Source: Bradyrhizobium murdochi
Lineage (GTDB): Bacteria > Pseudomonadota > Alphaproteobacteria > Rhizobiales > Xanthobacteraceae
Reading direction: 5' to 3'
Length of the DNA: 64,000 nt
NCBI RefSeq assembly: GCF_000472965.1
Contig: NZ_AXAU01000001.1
Location: 310,001-374,000, forward strand
Shown in pieces: positions 10,045-18,704 of the stretch (position 1 is its first letter; each line of letters begins with the position of its first letter). The position numbers and the translations under genes were made by a program. The notes under the pieces were generated by a model. The model saw only the letters and a program-made list of their open reading frames with translations. It was not told where the DNA came from and searched no databases.

Positions 10045-10463
10045 TATCCGTACACGCCGCAGGCGTAGGGCAGGCGAGCCCAGTAGGGTGTATAGGAGCC
10101 GCCATAATAAGGGCCGTCATAGCTGTAGGAATGGCTCGTTCCATAATAGCCGGGCAGCGTCGACGACCCTGGCAGCAATGGCGTACCCCTGACCAGCGGC
10201 ACGTAGGGCACTACTCCCACCGGCTTGATCAGCACTTCGGGCTCGTCTTCCGCGACGACCACCAGTGGGCGGCCGCGCCGCACGTAGAGCGGTGCGGCGG
10301 GGGCGACCGTGGTTCGGTAATTGTAATGCGCCCGAGGTAGGCCCGGCGGCAAGTTGCTGGCGGCACGAACTGCGGCGCGCTTGGTGGCGGCGGGGCCGTC
10401 GGCGGCGACTGCGGTTCCGATCGCGAACGTTGCAATCAGCAATGACATCGTCCAGCGCAGCAT
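10038..10463 (-). CDS. Hypothetical secreted Tyr/Pro/Gly-rich protein
   Basis: 141 residues with a clear signal peptide (MLRWTMSLLIATFAIGTAVA, cleavage after AVAA likely). The mature part is rich in Pro, Tyr and Gly, with a PLYVRRGRPLVVVAEDEPEVL core and a YYGTSHSYSYDGPYYGG tail ending in two cysteines (PYACGVYGYC). No catalytic motif is seen. It is likely periplasmic or surface-associated. The stop overlaps the longest possible start of nadQ, but a shared function is not implied. Confidence 0.65.
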   Translation of the reverse strand: MLRWTMSLLIATFAIGTAVAADGPAATKRAAVRAASNLPPGLPRAHYNYRTTVAPAAPLYVRRGRPLVVVAEDEPEVLIKPVGVVPYVPLVRGTPLLPGSSTLPGYYGTSHSYSYDGPYYGGSYTPYWARLPYACGVYGYC

Positions 10464-10611
10464 GGTTGGCTCCGAATCGTTCGGGGGCGGGTCACCGCCA
10501 CTTTATGCCGGAATGACCGTTAATGAGAGGCTCGTGATTGCAGAGCCTGGAAGGTGGTTGGACCTCAATCGGACGTCATCGCTCGCCAACGGGTCGCGCG
10601 AATGCGCGCCC

Positions 10612-10710
10612 GATGACAGGCTCCGGCGGGCGATCCAGTATCCCAGAGACTGGCAATGCAGCCGAGAGGCCGCAGCGTACCGGATACCCGCTTTTCGCGG
10701 GTATGACGAT
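10612..10710. repeat. Dispersed palindromic repeat (CGGGCGATCCAGTAT family)
   Basis: Begins GATGACAGGCTCCGGCGGGC and closes with GATACCCGCTTTTCGCGGGT ATGACG. It has the same plan as the copy at 32562-32668: a small end palindrome, GATCCAGTA, an AGAGACT block, and a closing hairpin. It occupies the gap between a secreted protein gene and the 3' end of metY. Confidence 0.65.
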
Positions 10711-10744
10711 CTTCTTCGGGGCGATCCGACCGCGCCCATTTGCA

Positions 10745-12025
10745 TCACGCGCTCAGCGCCCGCTCCAGATCCGCGATCAAATCTTCCTTGTCCTCGATGC
10801 CGATCGACAGGCGCACGACATCAGGCCCCGCGCCGCTTCTCACCTTGGCGTCGTCGTCGAGCTGGCTGTGTGTGGTCGAGGCCGGGTGAATCACCAGCGA
10901 GCGGGTGTCGCCTACATTGGCCAGATGCGAGAACAGTTTCAGGTTCGACACCAGGCTGACGCCGGCGTCGTAGCCGCCCCTGAGGCTGAAGGTGAATACG
11001 GCACCGGCGCCCTTCGGTGCGTATTTGCGCGCGAGCTTGTTGTACCTGTCGCTGGCGAGGCCCGCATAGTTTACCGCGGCCACCGCGGGATGACCGGCCA
11101 GAAATTCCGCGACCGCCTTGGCGTTCTCGCAATGCTTCTGCATGCGCAGCGGCAGCGTCTCGATGCCGGTCAGGATCATGAAGGCGTTGAACGGCGACAG
11201 CGCCGGGCCGAGATCGCGCAGACCCAGCACGCGGCAGGCGATCGCGAAGGCGAAATTGCCAAACGTCTCCTGGATCCTGATGCCGTGATATTCCGGCCGC
11301 GGCTCGTTGAGCATCGGATATTTGTTGTCCTTCGACCAGTCGAAGGTGCCGCCATCGACGATGATGCCGCCGAGCGAGTTGCCATGGCCGCCCAGGAATT
11401 TCGTCAGCGAGTGCACGACGATGTCGGCGCCATGATCGATCGGGCGGATCAAATAAGGCGTTGCCAACGTATTGTCGACGATCAGCGGCACGCCGGCCTT
11501 GCGGGCCACCTCCGCGATCGCTTCGATGTCGGTGATGCTGCCGGCGGGGTTGGCGATCGACTCGATGAAGATCGCCTTGGTGCGCGGCGTCACCGCGCGC
11601 TCGAAACTGCCGATATCATCGGGGTCGGCCCACGCCACATTCCAGCCAAAGCTCTTGAACGCATGCGTGAACTGGTTGATCGAGCCGCCATAGAGTTTTC
11701 GCGCGGCGATGAATTCGTCGCCCGGCATCAGCAATTGCTGCAGCACGACGACTTGCGCAGCATGTCCCGAAGCAACCGCAAGCGCAGCGGTGCCGCCTTC
11801 CAGCGCAGCAATGCGCTCTTCCAGTACGGCGGTCGTGGGATTGCCGATGCGGGTATAGATGTTGCCGAACGCCTGCAGCCCGAACAGCGAAGCGGCATGG
11901 TCGGCATCATTGAATACGAAGGACGTGGTTTGATAGATCGGCGTCACCCGCGCGCCGGTGGTAGGATCGGGCTGCGCGCCGGCATGCACGGCAAGGGTCG
12001 AAAATCCCGGGAGACGGTCGGTCAT
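10745..12025 (-). CDS. metY: O-acetylhomoserine sulfhydrylase (PLP-dependent)
   Basis: 426 residues of the Cys/Met metabolism PLP family. It joins O-acetyl- (or O-succinyl-) homoserine with sulfide to give homocysteine in the cytoplasm. Seen: TPIYQTTSFVF, the YTRIGNPT cofactor segment (residues 57-64), SGHAAQ, the TLATPY loop, and VVHSLTKF with the Schiff-base Lys209. Length about 430 residues and the GHGNSLGGIIVDGG segment favour MetY over MetZ/MetB. The 154 bases upstream were checked for a SAM-II riboswitch and no convincing core was seen. Confidence 0.9.
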   Translation of the reverse strand: MTDRLPGFSTLAVHAGAQPDPTTGARVTPIYQTTSFVFNDADHAASLFGLQAFGNIYTRIGNPTTAVLEERIAALEGGTAALAVASGHAAQVVVLQQLLMPGDEFIAARKLYGGSINQFTHAFKSFGWNVAWADPDDIGSFERAVTPRTKAIFIESIANPAGSITDIEAIAEVARKAGVPLIVDNTLATPYLIRPIDHGADIVVHSLTKFLGGHGNSLGGIIVDGGTFDWSKDNKYPMLNEPRPEYHGIRIQETFGNFAFAIACRVLGLRDLGPALSPFNAFMILTGIETLPLRMQKHCENAKAVAEFLAGHPAVAAVNYAGLASDRYNKLARKYAPKGAGAVFTFSLRGGYDAGVSLVSNLKLFSHLANVGDTRSLVIHPASTTHSQLDDDAKVRSGAGPDVVRLSIGIEDKEDLIADLERALSA

Positions 12026-12179
12026 TCTTCTTCGTCCTGTTCTCTGGCTTGCTTGAAAATGCGTTGACGATGCTGATCGCAGCCGCGTCCGCCGTCAAGG
12101 CGAGGCGTTCACATGCGGCGGATTGGAAACGGGTCTGCTTGGTCAGGCCGCGTCTTCGAAATAATTGTTTCTCATTGCT

Positions 12180-12764
12180 TCACGTCGGCTCGCCTTTGTT
12201 CTTTGCGGCGCGATCCGACGCTGCCGTTGCCCCGCCGCCGACGCTCATCCGGTTCAGCGACAGCCGCATGCCCTGCGTCGGGATCGGCGCGCGCTTGGAG
12301 CTCAGCGTGCGCGAATTGACGCCCATCCATGAAATCTCCGACGACAGCCGACCATACTCGATCTTCGGGCAGCGGTTCATCACCACCTTGATGCCGACGG
12401 CTTCGGCTTTTTCGGCAGCCGCGTCGTCGCGCGCGCCGAGCTGCATCCAGATCACTTTTGGCAACGGCGACAATGTCAGGGCCTCGTTAACGACAGGCAT
12501 GATGTGGCTCGAGCTGCGGAAGATGTCGATCATGTCGACGGGACGGCCGATATCGGACAGCGAGGCGACGAAGGGCTTACCGAGTAGCTGCTTTCCGACA
12601 TGACCGGGGTTGACCGGAACCATGTCATAGCCACGCTGCGCCAGGTATTTGAACGCGAAGTAGCTCGGCCGCACATTGACCGGCGAGGCCCCGACCATCG
12701 CGATCGATTTCACGGAGTTGAGGATGCTGCGGATGTAATTGTCGTCGTATGCGTCGTGGTTCAT
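12180..12764 (-). CDS. CoA-binding domain protein (CoA_binding_2)
   Basis: 194 residues with a single Rossmann-like CoA-binding domain: KSIAMVGASP (residues 19-28) with the nucleotide loop, RPSYFAFKYL, GYDMVPVNPG, VDMIDIFRSS, then VIWMQLGARDDAAAEKAEAVGIKVVMNRCPKIE. This is the yccU-like family of free-standing CoA-binding domains, of unknown precise function; binding of CoA or acyl-CoA is the family inference. A low-complexity C-terminal tail (about 40 residues, Ser/Ala/Lys-rich) is extra. It is upstream of metY on the same strand but 154 bases away, so co-transcription is possible, not shown. Confidence 0.75.
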   Translation of the reverse strand: MNHDAYDDNYIRSILNSVKSIAMVGASPVNVRPSYFAFKYLAQRGYDMVPVNPGHVGKQLLGKPFVASLSDIGRPVDMIDIFRSSSHIMPVVNEALTLSPLPKVIWMQLGARDDAAAEKAEAVGIKVVMNRCPKIEYGRLSSEISWMGVNSRTLSSKRAPIPTQGMRLSLNRMSVGGGATAASDRAAKNKGEPT

Positions 12765-12772
12765 TTGATTTC

Positions 12773-12881
12773 CTCAGACCCTCATGGTGAGGAGCGCGGA
12801 ACGCGCGTCTCGAACCATGAGGCCACATACGGGCCTGCATCCTTCGAGACGCCGCTTGCGCGGCTCCTCAGGATGAGGAAC
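12773..12881. repeat. Dispersed palindromic repeat (CCTCATGGTGAGGAGC family)
   Basis: Starts CCTCATGGTGAGGAGC and ends GGCTCCTCAGGATGAGG, with inner GCGTCTCGAACCATGAGG and CATCCTTCGAGACGC. The inverted halves (CGTCTCGAA / TTCGAGACG) would form a long hairpin between the 3' end of the crotonase gene and the start of the CoA-binding gene. A similar family is common in Bradyrhizobium as I recall. Confidence 0.65.
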
Positions 12882-12883
12882 GT

Positions 12884-13708
12884 CTATTTATCCTGCCACT
12901 TCGGCTCACGCTTTTCGATGAAGGCGCCGATGCCTTCCTCGGCGTCGCGCGCCATCATGTTCTCGGTCATCACTTCGGCCGCATAGCGATAGGCCTCGGC
13001 GAGACTCATTTCGGCCTGGCGATAGAACGCCTCCTTACCGAGCTTGACGGTGTAGGCGGATTTGAGCGCGACCTTCTGCGCCAGCGCGATCGCCGCATCG
13101 CGCTCGGTGCCGGCGGCCACGATTCGGTTGATGAGGCCGATATTCTTCGCCGTCGTCGCTGAAATCGGTTCACCGGTGAGCAGCATCTCCATCGCCTGCT
13201 TGCGCGGGACGTTGCGCGACAGCGCCACCATGGGCGTCGAGCAGAACAGGCCGATATCGACGCCGGGGGTCGCGAAGCCTGCCGCCTCGGAGGCGACCGC
13301 GAGATCGCAGCTCGCCACCAATTGGCAGCCCGCGGCGGTCGCGATGCCCTGCACGGCGGCGACGACGGGCTTCGGCAGGTGCACGACCGCCTGCATCATC
13401 GCGCTGCAGGCGTTCATGATCTGCGCGAAATAGGCGCGGCCGCGATCGGGATCGCTGCGGCGCGCGGTCAGTTCCTTCATATCATGGCCCGCGGAGAACG
13501 CGGGACCGTTGGCGGCGATGACGACGGCGCGGACGCTGTTGTCGCCGTGGATTTCCTGCAGCGCGCCGTGTAGCTCCGCGATCAGCCCCTCCGACAGGCT
13601 GTTGCGCGCCGCCGGCCGGTTGAGCGTGAGCACCCGGATGCTGCCGACATTTTCCTGCAGCAGGATCGGAGGTTGCGGCGTGGGTGCGCGAGCAGTTTGG
13701 GCAGTCAT
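12884..13708 (-). CDS. Crotonase-fold protein, ECHDC3-like
   Basis: 274 residues from ATG 13708 (an in-frame extension of 50 residues is open upstream but lacks family similarity). Crotonase signatures: TLNRPAARNSLS, GPAFSAGHDMKEL (oxyanion loop), GIATAAGCQLVASCDLAVAS and FATPGVDIGLFCSTP. In hydratases two glutamates act as acid and base; here the first is Gln (GCQL) and the second position is not Glu. The GLFCSTP and PRKQAMEMLLTGEPIS motifs match the ECHDC3 branch of the family, whose reaction is not settled. It is divergent from a thioesterase gene, consistent with acyl-CoA metabolism. Confidence 0.85.
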   Translation of the reverse strand: MTAQTARAPTPQPPILLQENVGSIRVLTLNRPAARNSLSEGLIAELHGALQEIHGDNSVRAVVIAANGPAFSAGHDMKELTARRSDPDRGRAYFAQIMNACSAMMQAVVHLPKPVVAAVQGIATAAGCQLVASCDLAVASEAAGFATPGVDIGLFCSTPMVALSRNVPRKQAMEMLLTGEPISATTAKNIGLINRIVAAGTERDAAIALAQKVALKSAYTVKLGKEAFYRQAEMSLAEAYRYAAEVMTENMMARDAEEGIGAFIEKREPKWQDK

Positions 13709-13795
13709 CTCTGAGGTTTCCACTCCAAGATTTTCATTTTGGCTTTGCTGATAACGTAATGTAACAGGCAGTCTTAATCGAGGGGCAGGGGTGGC

Positions 13796-14224
13796 ATGGC
13801 GGAAGCGAAAATGAGCGTGGCTGAGCTGGAGAAGTTCCTCCGCGAGGAATTTCCGCAAGCCTTCAGCGATGGCGATATCACGATCGAGAGCGCCGACGGC
13901 GAGACCTGCCTGCTGCGGCGGCGCTTTGACGAGCGCATGCTGCGCCCAGGCGGCACCGTGTCGGGGCCGACCTTGATGGCGATGGCCGATTTCGCGATGT
14001 ATGTAGTGCTGCTCTCGGCGATCGGCCCGGTGGGATTGGCGGTAACGACCAATCTCAACATCAATTTCCTGCGCAAGGGCCAGCCGGGACAGGATGTATT
14101 GGCCGCGGCCCGCCTGCTGAAACTCGGCAAGCGGCTGGCGGTTGGCGAGGTCAACCTGCTGTCAGGCTCGTCGCCCGATCCGATCGCCCATGTGACGGCG
14201 ACCTATTCCATTCCAAACACATAG
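13796..14224 (+). CDS. PaaI-family (hotdog) acyl-CoA thioesterase
   Basis: 142 residues with the hotdog fold pattern: RPGGTVSGPTLMAMADFAMYVVLLS (residues 51-75) with the catalytic-helix Asp, then TTNLNINFLRKGQPGQDVLAAARLLKLGKRLAVGEVNL, and a short C-terminal strand. Such enzymes hydrolyse acyl-CoA or aryl-CoA thioesters in the cytoplasm. The ribosome binding site AGGGG precedes ATG 13796. It is divergent from the ECHDC3-like gene, 87 bases apart. Substrate unknown. Confidence 0.85.
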   Translation: MAEAKMSVAELEKFLREEFPQAFSDGDITIESADGETCLLRRRFDERMLRPGGTVSGPTLMAMADFAMYVVLLSAIGPVGLAVTTNLNINFLRKGQPGQDVLAAARLLKLGKRLAVGEVNLLSGSSPDPIAHVTATYSIPNT

Positions 14225-14296
14225 GCTTTTGAAAGGTAGTATCGCACCATATTTTTAAGCAATTGTTTTCATTGGTGTAATTTGCGAACATTGGCG

Positions 14297-14325
14297 TTGA
14301 CTGACGGCGCGCCGTTCTCTAGAAA
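14297..14325 (+). promoter_or_regulatory. Sigma-70-type promoter candidate for rplM-rpsI
   Basis: TTGACT at 14297-14302 and TAGAAA at 14320-14325 with a 17-base spacer, about 50 bases upstream of the rplM start. The only plausible promoter pair in the gap. Confidence 0.5.
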
Positions 14326-14335
14326 CCCGCCAGTT

Positions 14336-14352
14336 CGGCGCATCTGGCGCCG
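14336..14352 (+). promoter_or_regulatory. Leader hairpin of rplM-rpsI
   Basis: CGGCGC-ATCTG-GCGCCG, perfect 6-base arms with a 5-base loop, between the promoter candidate and the rplM start. It could take part in ribosomal-protein feedback control, but no recognised L13 leader consensus is visible. Confidence 0.35.
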
Positions 14353-14378
14353 ATTTCCATTTTCACGGATTTCCTCAC

Positions 14379-14843
14379 ATGAAAACCTATTCGGCAAAGC
14401 CCGCCGAGGTGACGAAGAAGTGGGTCTTGATCGACGCCAAAGGCCTGGTGGTCGGCCGTCTCGCCACGCTCGTCGCGATGCGCCTGCGCGGCAAACATCT
14501 GCCCACCTATACCCCGCATGTCGATTGCGGTGACAACGTCATCATCATCAACGCGGCGCATGTGGTGCTGACCGGTCGCAAGCGCGACAACAAGGTCTAC
14601 TACAAGCACACCGGCTTCATTGGCGGCATCAAGGAGCGGACCGCGAAACAGGTCCTCGAGGGCCGTTTCCCCGAGCGCGTGGTCGAGAAGGCCATCGAGC
14701 GCATGATCCCGCGCGGTCCGCTCGGACGCGTGCAGATGGGCAATCTGCGCGTCTACCCCGGCGCCGAACATCCGCATGAAGCCCAGCAGCCCGAGAAGGT
14801 TGATATCGCTTCGATGAACCGCAAGAACATGAGGGCCGCATAA
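14379..14843 (+). CDS. rplM: 50S ribosomal protein L13 (uL13)
   Basis: 154 residues. Seen: the N-terminal [34 protein letters not shown], and the highly conserved GDNVIIINA and RGPLGR segments. A structural protein of the large ribosomal subunit. It is followed by rpsI after a single base, the usual L13-S9 operon. Confidence 0.97.
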   Translation: MKTYSAKPAEVTKKWVLIDAKGLVVGRLATLVAMRLRGKHLPTYTPHVDCGDNVIIINAAHVVLTGRKRDNKVYYKHTGFIGGIKERTAKQVLEGRFPERVVEKAIERMIPRGPLGRVQMGNLRVYPGAEHPHEAQQPEKVDIASMNRKNMRAA

Positions 14844-14844
14844 G

Positions 14845-15321
14845 ATGTCGGATACCATGCAGTCGCTCGACCAGTTGGCGTCGTTGAAGACGGCCGCTCC
14901 TGAAGCGCCGAAATATGTCAAGAAGGTCGACAAATACGGCCGCGCCTATGCCACCGGTAAGCGCAAGGATGCGGTCGCCCGCGTCTGGATCAAGCCGGGC
15001 GCCGGCAAGATCACGGTCAACACCCGCGAAGTCGAGATTTACTTCGCCCGTCCGGTGCTACGCATGCTGATCCAGCAGCCGCTGGTCGCGGCCGCGCGCG
15101 CCGGCCAGTACGACGTCATCTGCACGGTCGCCGGCGGCGGTCTGTCGGGCCAGGCGGGTGCCGTGCGTCACGGCATCTCGAAGGCGCTGACCAACTTCGA
15201 GCCCGATCTCCGCGGCGTGCTGAAGAAGGGCGGCTTCCTGACCCGCGACTCCCGCACCGTGGAGCGCAAGAAGTACGGCCGGGCGAAAGCGCGCAAGTCG
15301 TTCCAGTTCTCGAAGCGCTAA
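14845..15321 (+). CDS. rpsI: 30S ribosomal protein S9 (uS9)
   Basis: 158 residues. The body starts at [14 protein letters not shown] (about residue 33), after a lineage-typical N-terminal extension of about 30 residues; [19 protein letters not shown] and the basic C-terminal tail ending in FSKR, which contacts P-site tRNA, are present. It is the second gene of the L13-S9 operon and is followed by a strong terminator. Confidence 0.97.
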   Translation: MSDTMQSLDQLASLKTAAPEAPKYVKKVDKYGRAYATGKRKDAVARVWIKPGAGKITVNTREVEIYFARPVLRMLIQQPLVAAARAGQYDVICTVAGGGLSGQAGAVRHGISKALTNFEPDLRGVLKKGGFLTRDSRTVERKKYGRAKARKSFQFSKR

Positions 15322-15365
15322 TTGCTTCGCTAAAATTTGCAGCGGATTGCTGCATTCACCGGAAG

Positions 15366-15395
15366 AAAAAAGGGCGCCGATCGGCGCCCTTTTTG
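15366..15395. terminator. Rho-independent terminator after rpsI
   Basis: The 20-base perfect palindrome AGGGCGCCGATCGGCGCCCT (15371-15390) is flanked by A5 upstream and a T tract downstream, 44 bases after the rpsI stop. Confidence 0.9.
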
Positions 15396-15558
15396 CTTAC
15401 TATTTAGTGATGGGTTACTACGGATTTTCGTGAAAACTTGCTTACCCGCACTCACGAAATTGGAACACGGCCCTCCTAGTGTCCCCTGATGCGATGGCGC
15501 GAAATTGCATTTTCAGTATGCGCCGAACAAGTACCATCACACGCGTTCGGGTGAGCCC

Positions 15559-16773
15559 ATGTCGTTCGATACTTCCACGCTCTATTTATTTGCCACGATG
15601 GTCGCGGGCATGCTCGGGGCGATGTTGGTGCTGTTCGGCAAGCAGGAAAACATTCCAGCCTTGAAGTGGTGGGGGACGGCCTATCTGCTTGGCGCATCGT
15701 CGGTGGCGATCTGGACCATCGGCGGCGCCAAACTCGGCGAGCCGCTGTTGCTGACGCTGCATGCGCTTGGTTTCGCGGCCTGCGGCATGGTCTGGAATGC
15801 CGCACGCGTATTCCACGGCCGCAAGCCCAATCTCCCAGGGCTTTCCCTCGGCGCGATCGCCTGGGTCGGCACGGTGCTGGCTTTGCCGTCGTTGAATCCC
15901 GCCATGCGGCTCGTCGTCGGTGCGGCGATCGTCGCGATCTACGCTGGGCTGACGGCTTCCGAATTGTGGAGCGAACGGCGGCGGACGATGCACAAGCGCT
16001 GGCCGACGATTGTCGTGCCCGTGATGCATGGTTGCGTGCTAGCGCTGCCGATCCTGCTCGGCAGCCTGCTGCGCCCGCATGACGAGACCTTTGCCAGCAG
16101 CATCTGGGTGACCGCATTCTCGATCGAACTGATCTTGTATGCGATCGGCACCGTCTTCGTGATCTTCATGCTGGTGTCCGACCGCGCCGTGACGGTGCAC
16201 AAGACCGCGGCCTCGGTCGATCCCTTGAGCGGAATGCTGAACCGCCGCGGCTTTTCGGAAGCCTGCAATCAGGTGATCGAACGCGAGGCCGCCGCGGGGC
16301 GGCCGGTGACGGTGATGATTTTCGACATCGACCATTTCAAGAGCATCAACGACCGCTTCGGCCATCCCGCGGGCGACGAAATTCTCAAATTGTTCTCCAC
16401 TGTCGTGGTCAGCAATTTGCGCATCAGCGATCTGTCGGGGCGCATCGGAGGCGAGGAGTTCGCGGCGTTGCTGGCGTGTCCGCTGGAAGAGGGCGTAATT
16501 GTGGCCGAGCGCGTGCGCGAGGCGTTCGAGGCATCCAAACTCGTCTGCGAAGAAGGCCCGGTCGTCACCACCGTCAGCATCGGCGTCGCCGGCGGTCCGG
16601 CGGGCACGGAGCTCGAAGTGTTGCTGGCGGCGGCCGATACCGCACTCTATCAGGCCAAGCGCGGCGGCCGTAACCGGGTCGAGGCGGCGGAAGAGCTGCC
16701 GCTGTCGCTCGAGAAGTGGCGGCGCAAGACCGCGGGGCGCGCAGCTTCGCAACGCCAGGTGCCGGCGACCTAG
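15559..16773 (+). CDS. Membrane-bound diguanylate cyclase
   Basis: 404 residues from ATG 15559 (18 more codons are open upstream). The first about 205 residues contain six hydrophobic segments without a named sensor domain. The C-terminal GGDEF domain starts near DPLSGMLNRRGF (221-232), with FDIDHFKSINDRFGHPAGDE (255-274) and the active-site GGEEF at 297-301. An inhibitory I-site RISD (RxxD) lies exactly five residues before GGEEF. The protein should make cyclic di-GMP and show product inhibition. No EAL domain. The input signal is unknown; the gene is monocistronic and convergent with the IclR regulator. Confidence 0.92.
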   Translation: MSFDTSTLYLFATMVAGMLGAMLVLFGKQENIPALKWWGTAYLLGASSVAIWTIGGAKLGEPLLLTLHALGFAACGMVWNAARVFHGRKPNLPGLSLGAIAWVGTVLALPSLNPAMRLVVGAAIVAIYAGLTASELWSERRRTMHKRWPTIVVPVMHGCVLALPILLGSLLRPHDETFASSIWVTAFSIELILYAIGTVFVIFMLVSDRAVTVHKTAASVDPLSGMLNRRGFSEACNQVIEREAAAGRPVTVMIFDIDHFKSINDRFGHPAGDEILKLFSTVVVSNLRISDLSGRIGGEEFAALLACPLEEGVIVAERVREAFEASKLVCEEGPVVTTVSIGVAGGPAGTELEVLLAAADTALYQAKRGGRNRVEAAEELPLSLEKWRRKTAGRAASQRQVPAT

Positions 16774-16800
16774 CCCGGAATGGTGCGCGCGGCTGAAGCG

Positions 16801-17622
16801 CTAGTTCGGGAGCCCGGATTTGATTGCGAGGTCTTGCACGACGGTGGCGACACGCATCAGTTGGGGCAGGGCCTGGTCGTGGAAGGCGGCCATGTCCATG
16901 CGCGTCGCATCGACCGTGATGCTCAAGCCGGCAGTCACCGAACCTTGCGCGTCGAAGATCGGCGCTGCCAGCGTGCGGAGACCGTAAGCATTTTCGCCGT
17001 CGGAGATCGCGTGGCCCTGCCGCCTGACGAGGTCGAGCCGGTCAAGCAGGGCATCGAGATCCGTCAGGGTTCGCTCCGATAATTTAATGCGAGGCCGCGA
17101 TTCCAGCCGGCGGATCTGTTCGTCCCGCGGCAGATACGCCAGCATGACGTGGCCGAGTGCGGCGCTGTAAGCCGGAATTCGCGTGCCGGGCCGACGGTCC
17201 ATCTTGTGCCGGTCGAGGCCCGTGCCGACGCGAGCGAGATAGATCACGTCGCCTCCGTCGAGCGCGCCGAGCGAGGCCGCATCAGACACTGACGGCACGA
17301 GGTCGCGCAGCAACGGCTCGGCCAAAGCGCGCAGCGTTCCCCCCGATAGCACCGTGTAGCCGAGATCGAGGCAGGCGACGCCAAGCCTGAACCGGCGGCT
17401 TTGTGGAACGGGGTGGAGATAGCCAAGCTCAACCAGCGTCTGGATCAGACGGAACGCCGTGCCGCGATCGAGATTGGCGCGCGCGGCAATCTCGCTGAGT
17501 GTCAGTTCGAAGGCGTCGCTCGAAAAACTCTGCAGAACGGCGAAGGCCTTGCCGACGGATGCGACGTGGTTCTTTGGATTTTTCGGCGCGGTGGTCGGCG
17601 CGCGCTTGGATGTCTTGGCCAT
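16801..17622 (-). CDS. IclR family transcriptional regulator
   Basis: 273 residues from ATG 17622; TTG 17643 is an alternative start. Winged helix-turn-helix at about residues 20-80 (VASVGKAFAVLQSF, LTLSEIAARANLDRGTAFRLIQTLVELGYL), followed by the IclR effector-binding domain (DLGYTVLSG, SALGHVMLAYLP, GENAYGLRTLAAPIFD). It is divergent from the catabolic cluster at 17756-24497, with the palindrome at 17713-17729 between them, and is the probable effector-responsive regulator of that cluster; the effector may be the acid or an intermediate. Confidence 0.9.
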   Translation of the reverse strand: MAKTSKRAPTTAPKNPKNHVASVGKAFAVLQSFSSDAFELTLSEIAARANLDRGTAFRLIQTLVELGYLHPVPQSRRFRLGVACLDLGYTVLSGGTLRALAEPLLRDLVPSVSDAASLGALDGGDVIYLARVGTGLDRHKMDRRPGTRIPAYSAALGHVMLAYLPRDEQIRRLESRPRIKLSERTLTDLDALLDRLDLVRRQGHAISDGENAYGLRTLAAPIFDAQGSVTAGLSITVDATRMDMAAFHDQALPQLMRVATVVQDLAIKSGLPN

Positions 17623-17712
17623 CTCGTCAATGCCCGCTTGCAAGAACGACAGCCGGCGGCCCTTGACGGGGGCGGCGGTCCGGTTCTAGGAGAGTGCAAG
17701 CGACATAACAAA

Positions 17713-17729
17713 TGTTCGCATTCCGAACA
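17713..17729. promoter_or_regulatory. Operator candidate for the IclR regulator
   Basis: TGTTCG-CATTC-CGAACA, perfect 6-base arms and a 5-base spacer, 27 bases before the first catabolic gene. The TGTTCG/CGAACA design resembles sites of IclR-family regulators of the Pca/Pob group. Confidence 0.6.
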
Positions 17730-17755
17730 ACAGGTTTCGGGCGATCGGAGGAACT

Positions 17756-18679
17756 TTGTCGACATCATCCCTGCATCCTCGTGGTGTGTTCTGTGCGGCG
17801 CTGACGCCGCTCGACGCCGGGCTCGCACCCGATCACGCGCGCTTTGTCGCGCATTGCCGCTATCTCCTGAGTGAGGGCTGCGATGGCATCGCGATGCTCG
17901 GCACTACCGGCGAAGCCAACTCGTTCTCAGTCGCCGAACGCACCGCGCTGCTCGAGGCGGTCGTGCGGGATGGCATCGCGCCGAACCGGCTGCTGCCCGG
18001 AACCGGAGTCGCGGCGCTCACCGATACGATTGTGCTGACGCGCCACGCGCTCTCGGTCGGCGTCGATACCGTGGTGATGCTGCCGCCATTCTATTACAAG
18101 GGCGTCACCGATGACGGCGTCTATGCATCCTACAGCGAAGTCGTGCAGCGGCTTGGCGACGCGCGGCTCAAGATCGTGCTCTACCATATTCCCCAGATGT
18201 CGGCGCAACCGATCTCGCATGCATTGATCGAGCGGCTGCGTGCGGTCTATCCGGCGACCTTCGTCGGCATCAAGGACTCCTCCGGTGACTTCGCCAACAT
18301 GACCGCAATGGTCGAGCGTTTTCCGGGTTTTGCGGTGCTGGCCGGCGCGGATCCGCTGCTCCTGCCGCTATTGCGCAAGGGAGGCGCGGGCTGCATCACC
18401 GCTACGTCCAACCTCGTCGCGCGCGATCTTGCCTATGTCTATCGGCACTTCCGCGACAGCGACGATGACACTGGGCTCGCGGCGGCGCAGGCGCGCATCG
18501 TGAAGGCGCGCGAGCTTGTCTCACGTTTTGCGCAGATGGCATCGCTGAAGGCTCTGGTTGCGCAGCGAACCGGCCATGCCGGATGGCAACGCCTCCGGCC
18601 GCCGCTGGAGTTGCTGCCGGCTCCGCAGTTGAAAGAGCTGCTTGCTAACGCCGGCGCGTTTGCCGCCGCCAGCGTCTAG
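17756..18679 (+). CDS. Dihydrodipicolinate synthase / N-acetylneuraminate lyase family protein
   Basis: 307 residues. Class I aldolase fold of the DapA superfamily: GTTGE at 49-53 for carboxylate binding, Tyr143 in VLYHIP, and the Schiff-base Lys173 in GIKDSSG. The catalysed reaction is aldol cleavage or condensation, dehydration, or decarboxylation of a 2-keto acid; DapA proper is unlikely because the gene sits in a catabolic operon. The start is TTG 17756, with GGAGG five bases before it; no ATG is in a better position. First gene of the putative operon controlled by the IclR regulator. Confidence 0.85.
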   Translation: MSTSSLHPRGVFCAALTPLDAGLAPDHARFVAHCRYLLSEGCDGIAMLGTTGEANSFSVAERTALLEAVVRDGIAPNRLLPGTGVAALTDTIVLTRHALSVGVDTVVMLPPFYYKGVTDDGVYASYSEVVQRLGDARLKIVLYHIPQMSAQPISHALIERLRAVYPATFVGIKDSSGDFANMTAMVERFPGFAVLAGADPLLLPLLRKGGAGCITATSNLVARDLAYVYRHFRDSDDDTGLAAAQARIVKARELVSRFAQMASLKALVAQRTGHAGWQRLRPPLELLPAPQLKELLANAGAFAAASV

Positions 18680-18704
18680 CGCCAGCGGGCGACGGGACGA
18701 ACTG

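Noticed and set aside
10538..12067. Plus-strand reading frame of 509 codons
   Set aside because: Antisense to metY with its PLP lysine and motifs; no similarity of its own.
12026..12179. Possible SAM-II type riboswitch upstream of metY
   Set aside because: A GCGGC...GCCGC pairing is present, but the conserved TGATTTG and TAAA-type core blocks of SAM-II are absent.
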